Below, piece by piece: positions 25,285-32,402 of a DNA stretch of 64,000 nucleotides. The translations under genes and the position numbers were made by a program. Within the stretch, counting starts at the first letter, position 1. Each line of letters opens with the position of its first letter. Origin of the DNA: DZBG01 sp049241565 (lineage in GTDB: Bacteria > Bdellovibrionota > Bacteriovoracia > Bacteriovoracales > Bacteriovoracaceae); contig JBMLQL010000025.1 of NCBI GenBank assembly GCA_049241565.1, forward strand, positions 1 to 64,000, given 5' to 3'. The notes under the pieces were generated by a model. It was not told where the DNA came from, searched no databases, and saw only the letters and a list, made by a program, of their open reading frames with translations.

Positions 25285-26268
25285 ATGACAGATGATAGAA
25301 TTGTAGGTGTTGAGGTCACTAAACAAGAGCGTGAGTACGAGGCCGGCCTTCGTCCTCAATCGTTTAAAGAATATATCGGGCAAGAGCGAGTCGTTCAAAA
25401 TATTGAGCTGATGGTTCATTCAGCTCAAGTTCGCCAAGCGGCCATGGATCATGTTCTTTTGTCTGGGCCACCAGGTCTTGGTAAAACTTCTCTAGCAATG
25501 CTGATTGCCAAAGAAATAGGATCTGAGCTTCATCTCGTTTCAGGACCGGGAATTGAGCGCAAGGGAGATCTTGCTGCAGTTCTGACTAATCTTAAGCCAC
25601 GTGACGTTCTTTTCATCGATGAGATTCATCGTATGCATATTACTGTGGAAGAAATTCTTTATTCGGCCATGGAAGATTTTCGTTTAGATATTCTCATTGG
25701 CCAGGGAGCTTCGGCCCGCACCATGCAGATTGATCTGGCACCTTTTACTTTAATTGGCGCCACTACAAGAAGTGGTCTTCTTTCAAATCCTCTTCGTGAC
25801 CGTTTTATGGCCCATTTAAACTTCGATTTCTATGCCCCTGAGACTCTGGCCGTGATCCTTGCTAATAACGCTAAAAAGATGAATTTAAATCTCCTAGGAG
25901 ACGCTAAGCTTGAGATCGCAAGAAGGGCCCGAGGGACTCCAAGGATTGCCAATCGTATTCTTCGAAGAGTTCGCGACTTTGCGTTAGTTAAAGGATCTAA
26001 AGAAGTTGAGATGAGAGAAGTGAATTCAGCTCTTGAACTTTTGGATATTGATAATCTTGGGTTAGATAATATGGACCGCAAGATCCTTTCTGTGATGAAA
26101 AATTATTATCAAGGTGGCCCTGTAGGAATTGAGGCCTTAAGTGCAACTCTTGGTGAAGACAAACAAACCATTGAAGAAGTTTATGAACCTTACCTCTTAA
26201 AAGAGGGCCTTATTCTTCGTACTCCTCGTGGAAGGGTTCTCTCAGAGCTTGCTTTAAAGCATATTTAA
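25285..26268 (+). CDS. ruvB: Holliday junction branch migration helicase RuvB
   Basis: RuvB is the AAA+ motor of branch migration. The 327 residues contain LRPQSFKEYIGQERV, the Walker A GPPGLGKTS, the Walker B LFIDEIHR, sensor 1 IGATTRSGLLSNPLRDRF, and the arginine/sensor 2 region RGTPRIANRILRRVRD. A C-terminal winged-helix domain follows. It is the last gene of ruvCAB. The 285-nt gap that follows holds a terminator, a hairpin and a possible tiny gene. Confidence 0.97.
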   Translation: MTDDRIVGVEVTKQEREYEAGLRPQSFKEYIGQERVVQNIELMVHSAQVRQAAMDHVLLSGPPGLGKTSLAMLIAKEIGSELHLVSGPGIERKGDLAAVLTNLKPRDVLFIDEIHRMHITVEEILYSAMEDFRLDILIGQGASARTMQIDLAPFTLIGATTRSGLLSNPLRDRFMAHLNFDFYAPETLAVILANNAKKMNLNLLGDAKLEIARRARGTPRIANRILRRVRDFALVKGSKEVEMREVNSALELLDIDNLGLDNMDRKILSVMKNYYQGGPVGIEALSATLGEDKQTIEEVYEPYLLKEGLILRTPRGRVLSELALKHI

Positions 26269-26343
26269 GGGAATAATAACAGTAAGTTAGCATCCCTTGA
26301 TCCTCACTTTGAATTCTGCTAGGATTTTAAAGAATGAAGAGGT

Positions 26344-26365
26344 GGAGAGTGTTGCCACACCCTCC
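26344..26365. repeat. stable hairpin after ruvB
   Basis: A 9-bp stem with one G-U pair has a 4-nt loop (GGAGAGTGT, TGCC, ACACCCTCC on the plus strand). Neither strand has a good T-run after it. It lies 76 nt downstream of ruvB and 11 nt beyond the end of the tiny minus-strand reading frame. It may protect a 3' end or belong to a small RNA. Confidence 0.5.
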
Positions 26366-26375
26366 TAAACCTAAT

Positions 26376-26450
26376 TCAAAGCGTTCTGAACATGACAGCA
26401 AGCTGCATGATCAAAACGATAAGAATTAAGACCCTCATCATTTCTTCCAT
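26376..26450 (-). CDS. possible tiny hydrophobic peptide, 24 aa
   Basis: The frame begins MEEMMRV and continues LILIVLIMQLAVMF, ending RTL. It has two acidic residues first, a single hydrophobic helix of about 15-17 residues and an Arg near the end. An AAGGA site stands exactly 6 nt before the ATG. Size and shape are like type I toxin peptides or small membrane-regulator peptides. A chance open frame of this length is not rare, so the support is the ribosome binding site plus the hydrophobicity. It lies between a terminator and a 9-bp hairpin. Confidence 0.35.
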   Translation of the reverse strand: MEEMMRVLILIVLIMQLAVMFRTL

Positions 26451-26464
26451 GAAAAATCCTTAGT

Positions 26465-26489
26465 TAAAAGGCGCCCTTCATTGGGCGTC
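26465..26489 (-). terminator. intrinsic terminator of the secreted hydrolase gene
   Basis: On the minus strand a short GC hairpin (CGCCC paired with GGGCG, loop AATGAA) is followed by TTTT. It lies 65 nt after the stop of the gene at 26554-27543. The stem is only 5 bp plus a mismatch, so efficiency may be partial. Confidence 0.55.
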
Positions 26490-26553
26490 ACGGAAGATTT
26501 TCATTCTGTAATAAATCTAAATGAAGAAAGCTAGGTGGATGAATGGAAGAGTT

Positions 26554-27543
26554 CTATTTGTTCAAATTTGAAAAAATTTTAAAAGAGCAGCGAGTTCTAT
26601 CTTGTTGCTCAAGAGCTTGAAGTGTTTGATGAATATTTTCTGTTTTCTTTCCTAGAACTTTTCCAAAATCTTTAATGAAGTCAAAGAGCTGTTGCTTTTC
26701 TTCTGGAACACAAAGCTCTCTCATCACTTTACTTGGATTGCGAGCGTTTTTAAAATTCACTTCTTCAAGCATGATATAAACTTGATCTTTAAGTGATGTT
26801 AGAACAGCAATAGTATAAGCATTGGCTTTGATATTTTTAGCATAAACTAAAAGATCTTCTAAAAAATATTCCCCACTCATTCCCCACTTACGTGCAATGG
26901 CCCAGCTACCTAAATCTTTTAAAAGAGCTTCTTCCATTTTAAGGATGAGTGAAGCAAGCTTAGGTTCAAGCTTTGGTTTCAATTTGGAATGTAGTCGATA
27001 ATAATTCTGGGAAAGTTTTCCAAGCTCAGGCCAATTCATTTGAAGAGATGAGTCATCCATTATTCCAGGAGTCCATTCATTCTCTTCAACCACACCGGCC
27101 TTTTCGATATTTGTCATTCTGTAGTGGTACTGAGTCCCATAGGATTTTTTATGAAAGATAAGATCATCCCCAAGATAAAAAGCTGCATGGCCTCGAGATG
27201 ATTTCGCATCGAAAACAATAATATCTTTGTACGTGGGATTTTCAACTTGTTTAAAGGCCACTTTAACAACTTCTTCGAATTCTTCTGGTGAAACATAACG
27301 GACTGCTTCGGCCTGAGAGTATCCACTAGCAATCAAAGCAGTATTGTAACAATTGGGCCCATGAAAAGGGCCTGGTTTATTAAAAGTACTTTTTAAGAAC
27401 GAAGAAAATCTTTGATGTGAGGGGAGAGTTTCCTTTGAACCTAATTTAGGAATCAAAATATCTTTCCCCGCAAGAGTCAATCTTAAATCTTGAGCAAAAC
27501 CAGTTAAAGAAAAGAAGAGGAGGGCCAGTGTGGATAACTTCAT
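26554..27543 (-). CDS. secreted papain-like (NlpC/P60-type) hydrolase candidate
   Basis: The signal peptide runs to residue 17 (GFA). A Cys in GPNCYNTAL (Cys65) and a His in RGHAAFYLGDDLIFHK (His119, with His131 close by) have the spacing and setting of the Cys/His catalytic pair of NlpC/P60-like papain-fold enzymes. The region after residue 170 is helical and has no known match. Its target could be peptidoglycan or another peptide, which is inferred only. It overlaps the preceding small secreted gene by one base (TAATG), so the two are translated together. Confidence 0.6.
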   Translation of the reverse strand: MKLSTLALLFFSLTGFAQDLRLTLAGKDILIPKLGSKETLPSHQRFSSFLKSTFNKPGPFHGPNCYNTALIASGYSQAEAVRYVSPEEFEEVVKVAFKQVENPTYKDIIVFDAKSSRGHAAFYLGDDLIFHKKSYGTQYHYRMTNIEKAGVVEENEWTPGIMDDSSLQMNWPELGKLSQNYYRLHSKLKPKLEPKLASLILKMEEALLKDLGSWAIARKWGMSGEYFLEDLLVYAKNIKANAYTIAVLTSLKDQVYIMLEEVNFKNARNPSKVMRELCVPEEKQQLFDFIKDFGKVLGKKTENIHQTLQALEQQDRTRCSFKIFSNLNK

Positions 27544-27794
27544 TATTTACACAAAAATTTCGGTTTAATTTTATAGGTCTTCTCACACATACTGACCCAT
27601 TGATCTTTTACGAATCTAGCATAACCAAAAATCCATTGAACTTTTTTATCTGTTGGTTTGAGGTAGTACTTATTGGCATGATATTGTGAAAAAAGTAACC
27701 TCTCAGAAAATGGGGTAATGAACTCGATGGTATAGGCCCAAATACTTGAGCAAAAAAAACCAGCAACAAAGGCAGCTAGAGTGTTGATTTTCAT
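27543..27794 (-). CDS. small secreted two-cysteine protein, 83 aa
   Basis: A signal peptide spans residues 1-20 (SSIWA). The mature 63 residues are aromatic-rich and basic and contain just two Cys (70 and 82), which could form one disulfide. No family is recognised. It is the first gene of a two-gene unit and is joined to the papain-like gene by a TAATG overlap. It could be a partner, chaperone or inhibitor of that enzyme (inference). Confidence 0.65.
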   Translation of the reverse strand: MKINTLAAFVAGFFCSSIWAYTIEFITPFSERLLFSQYHANKYYLKPTDKKVQWIFGYARFVKDQWVSMCEKTYKIKPKFLCK

Positions 27795-27851
27795 GGCTGC
27801 TTTTTATCACCAAAGTTCTTTAATAACTTGAGGTTGTGTAAAGATTATATA

Positions 27852-27879
27852 TTGACTGATGTCGTCAATAGGATATACC
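27852..27879 (+). promoter_or_regulatory. candidate promoter of lpxC
   Basis: TTGACT (27852-27857) and TATACC (27874-27879) are spaced by 16 bp in the divergent region before lpxC. A second TATACT box at 27921-27926 lacks a good -35 partner. Confidence 0.5.
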
Positions 27880-27880
27880 T

Positions 27881-27905
27881 AATGCACAATTTTCTCTCGT
27901 GCATT
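27881..27905. repeat. inverted repeat in the lpxC leader
   Basis: A 7-bp inverted repeat (AATGCAC and GTGCATT) with an 11-nt spacer follows directly after the predicted -10 box and covers the expected start site. It has operator-like geometry, with half-sites about 18 bp apart centre to centre. Confidence 0.4.
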
Positions 27906-27958
27906 TTGATAAAATTCATTTATACTCGAAAAAGCACGGCTTTATATAAGGTTAGGCA

Positions 27959-28876
27959 ATGATATACCAGCGCACTATAGCTAAAGATGTAAAAGTAACC
28001 GGAATTGGTCTCCATTCTGGTAAAAAAGTGACAATGAAACTAATCCCGGCCGAGGCCGATTTTGGTATCCAATTCATTCGCACAGATATTGCTCATTCAA
28101 AACCTATGAAGGCCAACGCACTGACGGTCGGAACAACTGAAAACGCCACGACTCTTGGAGCGGGTGTTGAAGCGATTCATACTGTAGAGCATTTACTTGG
28201 TACTCTTTACGGCCTTGGTATTAATAATGTGATGATTGAAATCGATGGCCCTGAAGTTCCTATTATGGATGGCTCAGGGGCTTCGTTTGTTTTTCTTTTA
28301 AAAGAGACAGGGCTTAAAAACCTCAATAAATCAAAAAAGTTTCTGGTTATCCTCGATAAAGTAAGAGTAGAAAAAGATGATAAATGGGCGGAGTTCACTC
28401 CTCACCATAATCTGATGATCGACTCAACGATTGTTTTCCCTCACCCAGTCATAAAAACTCAACGTTTCGACTTCGAATTCTCATGTGAGAATTTTATTAC
28501 TAATATCGCCCGCGCTCGTACTTTTGGATTTGCTCGTGATGTGGATTATTTAAAGAGAAAAGGCCTTATTAAAGGTGGATCTTTGGATAATGCGATCGTT
28601 TTGGACGAGTTTAAAGTCATGAATCCTGAAGGTCTTCGTTTTGATAATGAATTTGTCCGTCATAAAATCCTCGATACTATTGGGGACGTGAGCCTTTTAG
28701 GTTATGAAATTGCAGGGAAGATCACGACGTATAAGTCAGGTCACAACCTTCATAATCTTCTTTGCCGCAAACTTCTTGAGACTCCATCAGCTTATGAGAT
28801 TGTTTCCGCTTCTGCCCTTACGCAGGAAGTTCGTGAGGCCCATAAACTGCCGCAGTTCATCACAGTTAGCCATTAA
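27959..28876 (+). CDS. lpxC: UDP-3-O-acyl-N-acetylglucosamine deacetylase LpxC
   Basis: LpxC is the committed zinc-dependent step of lipid A synthesis. The 305 residues show GIGLHSGKKV near the N-terminus, the zinc His in HTVEHLL (His78), PEVPIMDGSGASFV, and the second zinc cluster HKILDTIGD, followed by GHNLHN near the end. Length is as usual. It proves a lipid A-based outer membrane. It is read from its own promoter, divergent from the secreted pair, and only a weak AAGG serves as ribosome binding site. Confidence 0.97.
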   Translation: MIYQRTIAKDVKVTGIGLHSGKKVTMKLIPAEADFGIQFIRTDIAHSKPMKANALTVGTTENATTLGAGVEAIHTVEHLLGTLYGLGINNVMIEIDGPEVPIMDGSGASFVFLLKETGLKNLNKSKKFLVILDKVRVEKDDKWAEFTPHHNLMIDSTIVFPHPVIKTQRFDFEFSCENFITNIARARTFGFARDVDYLKRKGLIKGGSLDNAIVLDEFKVMNPEGLRFDNEFVRHKILDTIGDVSLLGYEIAGKITTYKSGHNLHNLLCRKLLETPSAYEIVSASALTQEVREAHKLPQFITVSH

Positions 28877-28951
28877 TAAAATGACTCATTCCGCATCTTG
28901 AATTTTGAGGTAGGATAGAACTATCAAAAAATCCATGGATGAGGAGAATGT

Positions 28952-29338
28952 ATGCGCTCATTATTAGTGCTTTTCGTATTGGTGTTCAGTTCACAAGTTT
29001 TGGCCAGCTCTTGGAATGATCTCGAGATTGGTGAAGACTATACTCTCAATCAAGAAATTGTTCTTGTTTCAAACTCACCGAGTGAATCTTCATTTCATAT
29101 TCCCGCAGGGACTAAATTGAACCATTCTGATCTCATCCCGCTTGATATGATTGGCGTTATGCTCTACCTTTTTAAGCTTCCTGGTTGTCCTGGAAATGAT
29201 TTCGAAACTCAAATGGAAATTATTCCTGTTCAAGAAACTTCTCCATTGGTAGAAATCGGAGCTCAAGTCGCAGCGAACTGCCAACTTGAAATTTTTATTG
29301 AAACTAAAGATATTTATTCGACGTCGATTGTTAAATAG
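28952..29338 (+). CDS. hypothetical periplasmic protein, 128 aa
   Basis: A signal peptide (1-18, QVLA) precedes a 110-residue, beta-rich mature protein with two Cys (in LPGCPGNDF and AANCQLEI) that could form a disulfide. No family is recognised. GAGGAGA stands before the ATG. proS begins 13 nt after it, so the two may be cotranscribed. Confidence 0.7.
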   Translation: MRSLLVLFVLVFSSQVLASSWNDLEIGEDYTLNQEIVLVSNSPSESSFHIPAGTKLNHSDLIPLDMIGVMLYLFKLPGCPGNDFETQMEIIPVQETSPLVEIGAQVAANCQLEIFIETKDIYSTSIVK

Positions 29339-29351
29339 TGAATGAGGTTTT

Positions 29352-31082
29352 ATGCGTCTCTCTCAAGGTTACTGGCAAACATACAAAGAAACTCCCTCTG
29401 ATGCTGAAGTTATCTCTCAGCAGCTCATGCTCCGTGCAGGTCTGATTTATAAGACTGCCGGTGGACTTTATACTTACCTTCCGATGGCCTTTAAAACTCT
29501 TAAAAAAGTAGAGAAGATTGTCCGTGAAGAATTAGATAAAATTGGATGTTTTGAAATTCAAATGCCAGTGATGACACCTGCTGAACTCTGGAAAGAGTCA
29601 GGGCGTTGGGATTCAATGGGTGGGCAGATGCTCAAAACTAAGGATCGTGCAGAGAGAGATTTATGCTTTTCGCCGACCAATGAAGAAACGGTGACAGACC
29701 TCTTCCGTCGAACAGTGGGCTCTTATAAGCAACTTCCTGTTTGTTTGTACCAAATCAATACAAAATTCCGTGACGAAATCCGTCCTCGTTTTGGCCTTCT
29801 TCGTGCTCGAGAATTTTCGATGAAGGATGGTTATTCATTCCATATTGATAAGGCCTCTCTCGATGAGTTCTATGATAAAATTTATGGGGCCTATGAAGCC
29901 ATCTTTACTCGCTTAGGTCTTGAATTTATCGCTGTTGAAGCTGACGGTGGTGCCATGGCCGGTGGAGGAGCAAAAACTCACGAATTCCAAGTTGTGGCCG
30001 ATAATGGAGAAGACTTCGTAGTGACTGTCCCACGAACAAAGTTTGCGGCCAATATCGAGAAGGCCGTGACAACACGTAAAGATATTCAAACTTTACCAGC
30101 CACTAATCTTGAACCATTTGCAACTCCCAATGAAACTACTTGTGAATCAGTTTGCCAGAAATATGGTTTCCATATCACCCAGAGTTTAAAATCAATTGTG
30201 ATGCATACAGTGATTAAAGGGAAAGACCAGTTTTTTATGGTGATGCTTCTTGGTGATGACTCACTCAATGAGGTTAAGTTTCAAAATAAAGTCGCAGCGG
30301 AACATATCCGCCCCGCTCACCAGGCCGAGCTTGAACGCCTTGGTTTAATTAAAGGCTATATGGGGCCAACAGTGGAAACTGATGCCCTCAAAGTTATTTT
30401 TGATGAGGCCATTGATATGAAAGCTTCCTATGTTGTGGGGGCTAATATCGGTGGTTACCATGCGAAAGGATTTGTTCCTGAGCGTGATACAAAACCTAAA
30501 TCATTCCGTGCGGATATGAGACTGGCCAAGGCCGGCGATTATATCGGCGATGATCAGATTGTCCTAAAAAAAGGAATCGAGGTTGGACACGTTTTCCAAC
30601 TTGGGGATAAATACACGAAGAGCATGAAAGTGACGGTGTTGAACGAAACAGGTAAAGGGGTAACACCCCTTATGGGCTGTTATGGAATTGGTGTGACTCG
30701 AGTTATTGCCTCTGCGATCGAGCAGCACAATGATAAAGACGGAATCATCTGGCCAGCTTCAATTGCTCCTTATGATGTTTACTTCTGTTACATTGGTAAG
30801 ACTGATGAAACAAAAAATCTTGCTGAAGAAATTTACACAAGTTTTAAAAATGAATCTTTAGAGGTGCTTTTTGATGATCGCCAATTAGGCCCAGGATTTA
30901 TGTTTAAAGATTCTGATCTTTTAGGACTTCCTCTTCGAATTACTCTTGGTGAAAGAGATTTTGTTGCGACAGGTGAGATTGAAATTAAAGTGAGAAAAAC
31001 AGGTGAAGTCTTAAAAGTAAAAAAAGATCAGCTTGTGGCAACAGTAAAAGAAAAACTTAAAGAACTTGGAAAGTGGGCCTAA
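29352..31082 (+). CDS. proS: prolyl-tRNA synthetase
   Basis: ProS charges tRNA-Pro. The 576-aa protein is the bacterial type, with a class II motif 2 (KFRDEIRPRFGLLRAREFS) and motif 3 (GCYGIGVTRVIAS). An editing insertion lies between them (about 230-400), and a C-terminal anticodon-binding domain contains LEVLFDDRQLGPGFMFKD. The stop shares one base with the rlmB-like start (TAATG). Confidence 0.97.
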   Translation: MRLSQGYWQTYKETPSDAEVISQQLMLRAGLIYKTAGGLYTYLPMAFKTLKKVEKIVREELDKIGCFEIQMPVMTPAELWKESGRWDSMGGQMLKTKDRAERDLCFSPTNEETVTDLFRRTVGSYKQLPVCLYQINTKFRDEIRPRFGLLRAREFSMKDGYSFHIDKASLDEFYDKIYGAYEAIFTRLGLEFIAVEADGGAMAGGGAKTHEFQVVADNGEDFVVTVPRTKFAANIEKAVTTRKDIQTLPATNLEPFATPNETTCESVCQKYGFHITQSLKSIVMHTVIKGKDQFFMVMLLGDDSLNEVKFQNKVAAEHIRPAHQAELERLGLIKGYMGPTVETDALKVIFDEAIDMKASYVVGANIGGYHAKGFVPERDTKPKSFRADMRLAKAGDYIGDDQIVLKKGIEVGHVFQLGDKYTKSMKVTVLNETGKGVTPLMGCYGIGVTRVIASAIEQHNDKDGIIWPASIAPYDVYFCYIGKTDETKNLAEEIYTSFKNESLEVLFDDRQLGPGFMFKDSDLLGLPLRITLGERDFVATGEIEIKVRKTGEVLKVKKDQLVATVKEKLKELGKWA

Positions 31083-31834
31083 TGTTTGATTTGATTTTTG
31101 GTATTCATTCGATTGCAGCTGCTATTCAAAACCCTGAGCGAGAGCTTATTCAGTTAGTGGCCAGTGAAGAAGGACTTTCTGAGTTGAATAAAAAACATCG
31201 TATCCAAAAACAACATATCAAATGTGATATTAAAATTGTGTCTTCTCATGAAATTCAAGAGCAGGCGTCTCGCTGGTGTAAACAATTAGGGGTGGAGTAC
31301 TCTCGTGTTCCCTCTCAAATCATGCTTCAGACTGAGCCTTTAAAAACCTATACGATTCAAGATCTTCTCCATGATCAACCAACTCGTATTCTTGCTCTTG
31401 ATCAAATTTCTGATGTTCATAATGGGGCAGCTATTCTACGAACGGCTTCATTCTACGGAGTAGATGCGGTAATCATTCCTCAAGAGAGAAGTTTTGGTTT
31501 AACTCCCAGTTTTTATCGAATTGCTTCAGGGGCAACAGAAGGAGTGAAACTTTATCGCTCTTCTTCTTTGTCTCGAGCAGTGACTCAATTAAATGATCAA
31601 GGCTATATGACGATTGGCCTTTCTGAGCACGCAGAGAAAAAATTAGAGTCTGATGATTTAAAACGTCAGAATCTTTGTCTTGTTCTTGGGGCCGAAGAGA
31701 CTGGACTTTCAAACGCGGTGCTTCGCGTGTTGGAAAGAACACTTTCTCTAGAATCTCAGGGGATGGTCAAGTCTTTAAACGTTTCGGCCGCTGCGGCCAT
31801 TGCCATGGAAAAGTGTTTTTCACGATTAATATAA
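31082..31834 (+). CDS. rlmB: 23S rRNA 2'-O-ribose methyltransferase, RlmB/SpoU type
   Basis: This is a SPOUT-fold enzyme of the TrmH/RlmB family. The N-terminal L30e-like substrate-binding region (1-75) begins IFGIHSIAAAIQNPE. The catalytic domain has motif 1 (DVHNGAAILRTASFYG), motif 2 (LVLGAEETGLS) and motif 3 (SLNVSAAAAIAMEK), the AdoMet-binding knot. ATG at 31082 overlaps the proS stop and gives 250 aa. A GTG three codons earlier is less likely. The exact rRNA or tRNA target cannot be told from sequence alone. Confidence 0.9.
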   Translation: MFDLIFGIHSIAAAIQNPERELIQLVASEEGLSELNKKHRIQKQHIKCDIKIVSSHEIQEQASRWCKQLGVEYSRVPSQIMLQTEPLKTYTIQDLLHDQPTRILALDQISDVHNGAAILRTASFYGVDAVIIPQERSFGLTPSFYRIASGATEGVKLYRSSSLSRAVTQLNDQGYMTIGLSEHAEKKLESDDLKRQNLCLVLGAEETGLSNAVLRVLERTLSLESQGMVKSLNVSAAAAIAMEKCFSRLI

Positions 31835-31842
31835 AAAACATC

Positions 31843-31871
31843 TTGATTTCCGCAATAATCCCCATTATAAA
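31843..31871 (+). promoter_or_regulatory. strong sigma70-type promoter of the tRNA-tuf operon
   Basis: TTGATT (31843-31848) and TATAAA (31866-31871) have an exact 17-bp spacer. The first tRNA begins 33 nt later, so this is the obvious start of the tRNA(Thr-Tyr-Gly-Thr)-tuf transcript. Confidence 0.8.
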
Positions 31872-31903
31872 TTTCAACTCATCAATATGTTTGGTGTATT
31901 AGA

Positions 31904-31979
31904 GCTGCTCTAGCTCAGTTGGTAGAGCAACGGTTTTGTAAACCGTAGGTCGCAGGTTCGACTCCTGTGAGCAGCTCCA
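31904..31979 (+). tRNA. tRNA-Thr (TGT)
   Basis: The cloverleaf has acceptor GCTGCTC/GAGCAGC, anticodon loop TTTGTAA (anticodon UGU), T-loop GTTCGAC and an encoded CCA. It is the first of four clustered tRNA genes, in the order known upstream of tufB in E. coli (thrU-tyrU-glyT-thrT). Confidence 0.96.
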
Positions 31980-31986
31980 TTGTTTG

Positions 31987-32072
<86 letters not shown>

Positions 32073-32099
32073 TTCATACGGTTGAGAAAATTTTTTAAA

Positions 32100-32175
32100 G
32101 CGGGTGTAGCTCAGTTGGTAGAGCACCAGCCTTCCAAGCTGGGGGTCGAGAGTTCGAACCTCTTCGCCCGCTCCA
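32100..32175 (+). tRNA. tRNA-Gly (TCC)
   Basis: The acceptor is GCGGGTG/CGCCCGC (one G-C or G-U variation), the anticodon loop CTTCCAA gives UCC, the T-loop is GTTCGAA, and CCA is encoded. It is the third gene of the tRNA-tuf cluster. Confidence 0.96.
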
Positions 32176-32216
32176 TTTATCAACACAAGTACTTCCCCTA
32201 TATTCAGGTTGTTTTT

Positions 32217-32291
32217 GCTCGCGTGGCTCAGTGGTAGAGTACTTCCTTGGTAAGGAAGAGGTCACGAGTTCGATCCTCGTCGCGAGCTCCA
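32217..32291 (+). tRNA. tRNA-Thr (GGT)
   Basis: The acceptor is GCTCGCG/CGCGAGC, the anticodon loop TTGGTAA gives GGU, the T-loop is GTTCGAT, and CCA is encoded. It is the last tRNA before tuf, 111 nt upstream of the tuf start. Confidence 0.96.
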
Positions 32292-32322
32292 CTTGAAATC
32301 AATAGGGACTATTAGTTTTTTA

Positions 32323-32351
32323 TTGTCAAAATTTAGGCGCTAGAGCATACT
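32323..32351 (+). promoter_or_regulatory. candidate second promoter for the first tuf gene
   Basis: TTGTCA (32323-32328) and CATACT (32346-32351) are 17 bp apart, between the last tRNA and tuf. The -10 box lies in the centre of a 7-bp inverted repeat (32339-32356), described separately. Confidence 0.45.
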
Positions 32352-32356
32352 CTAGC
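32339..32356. repeat. inverted repeat on the tuf -10 box
   Basis: GCTAGAG and CTCTAGC are perfect 7-bp arms around CATA. They surround the candidate -10 box of the tuf promoter. Either an operator or, in transcripts from the upstream tRNA promoter, a processing hairpin between tRNA and tuf mRNA. Confidence 0.5.
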
Positions 32357-32402
32357 AGTTCAAACATTGATAAAACGACTTTTCTTATAAGGAGAGCTAG
32401 TC

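Noticed and set aside
26334..26429. A 31-codon plus-strand frame over the gap after ruvB
   Set aside because: Strongly polar and basic with no ribosome binding site and lying across the 9-bp hairpin; the opposite strand peptide is the better candidate, though still weak.
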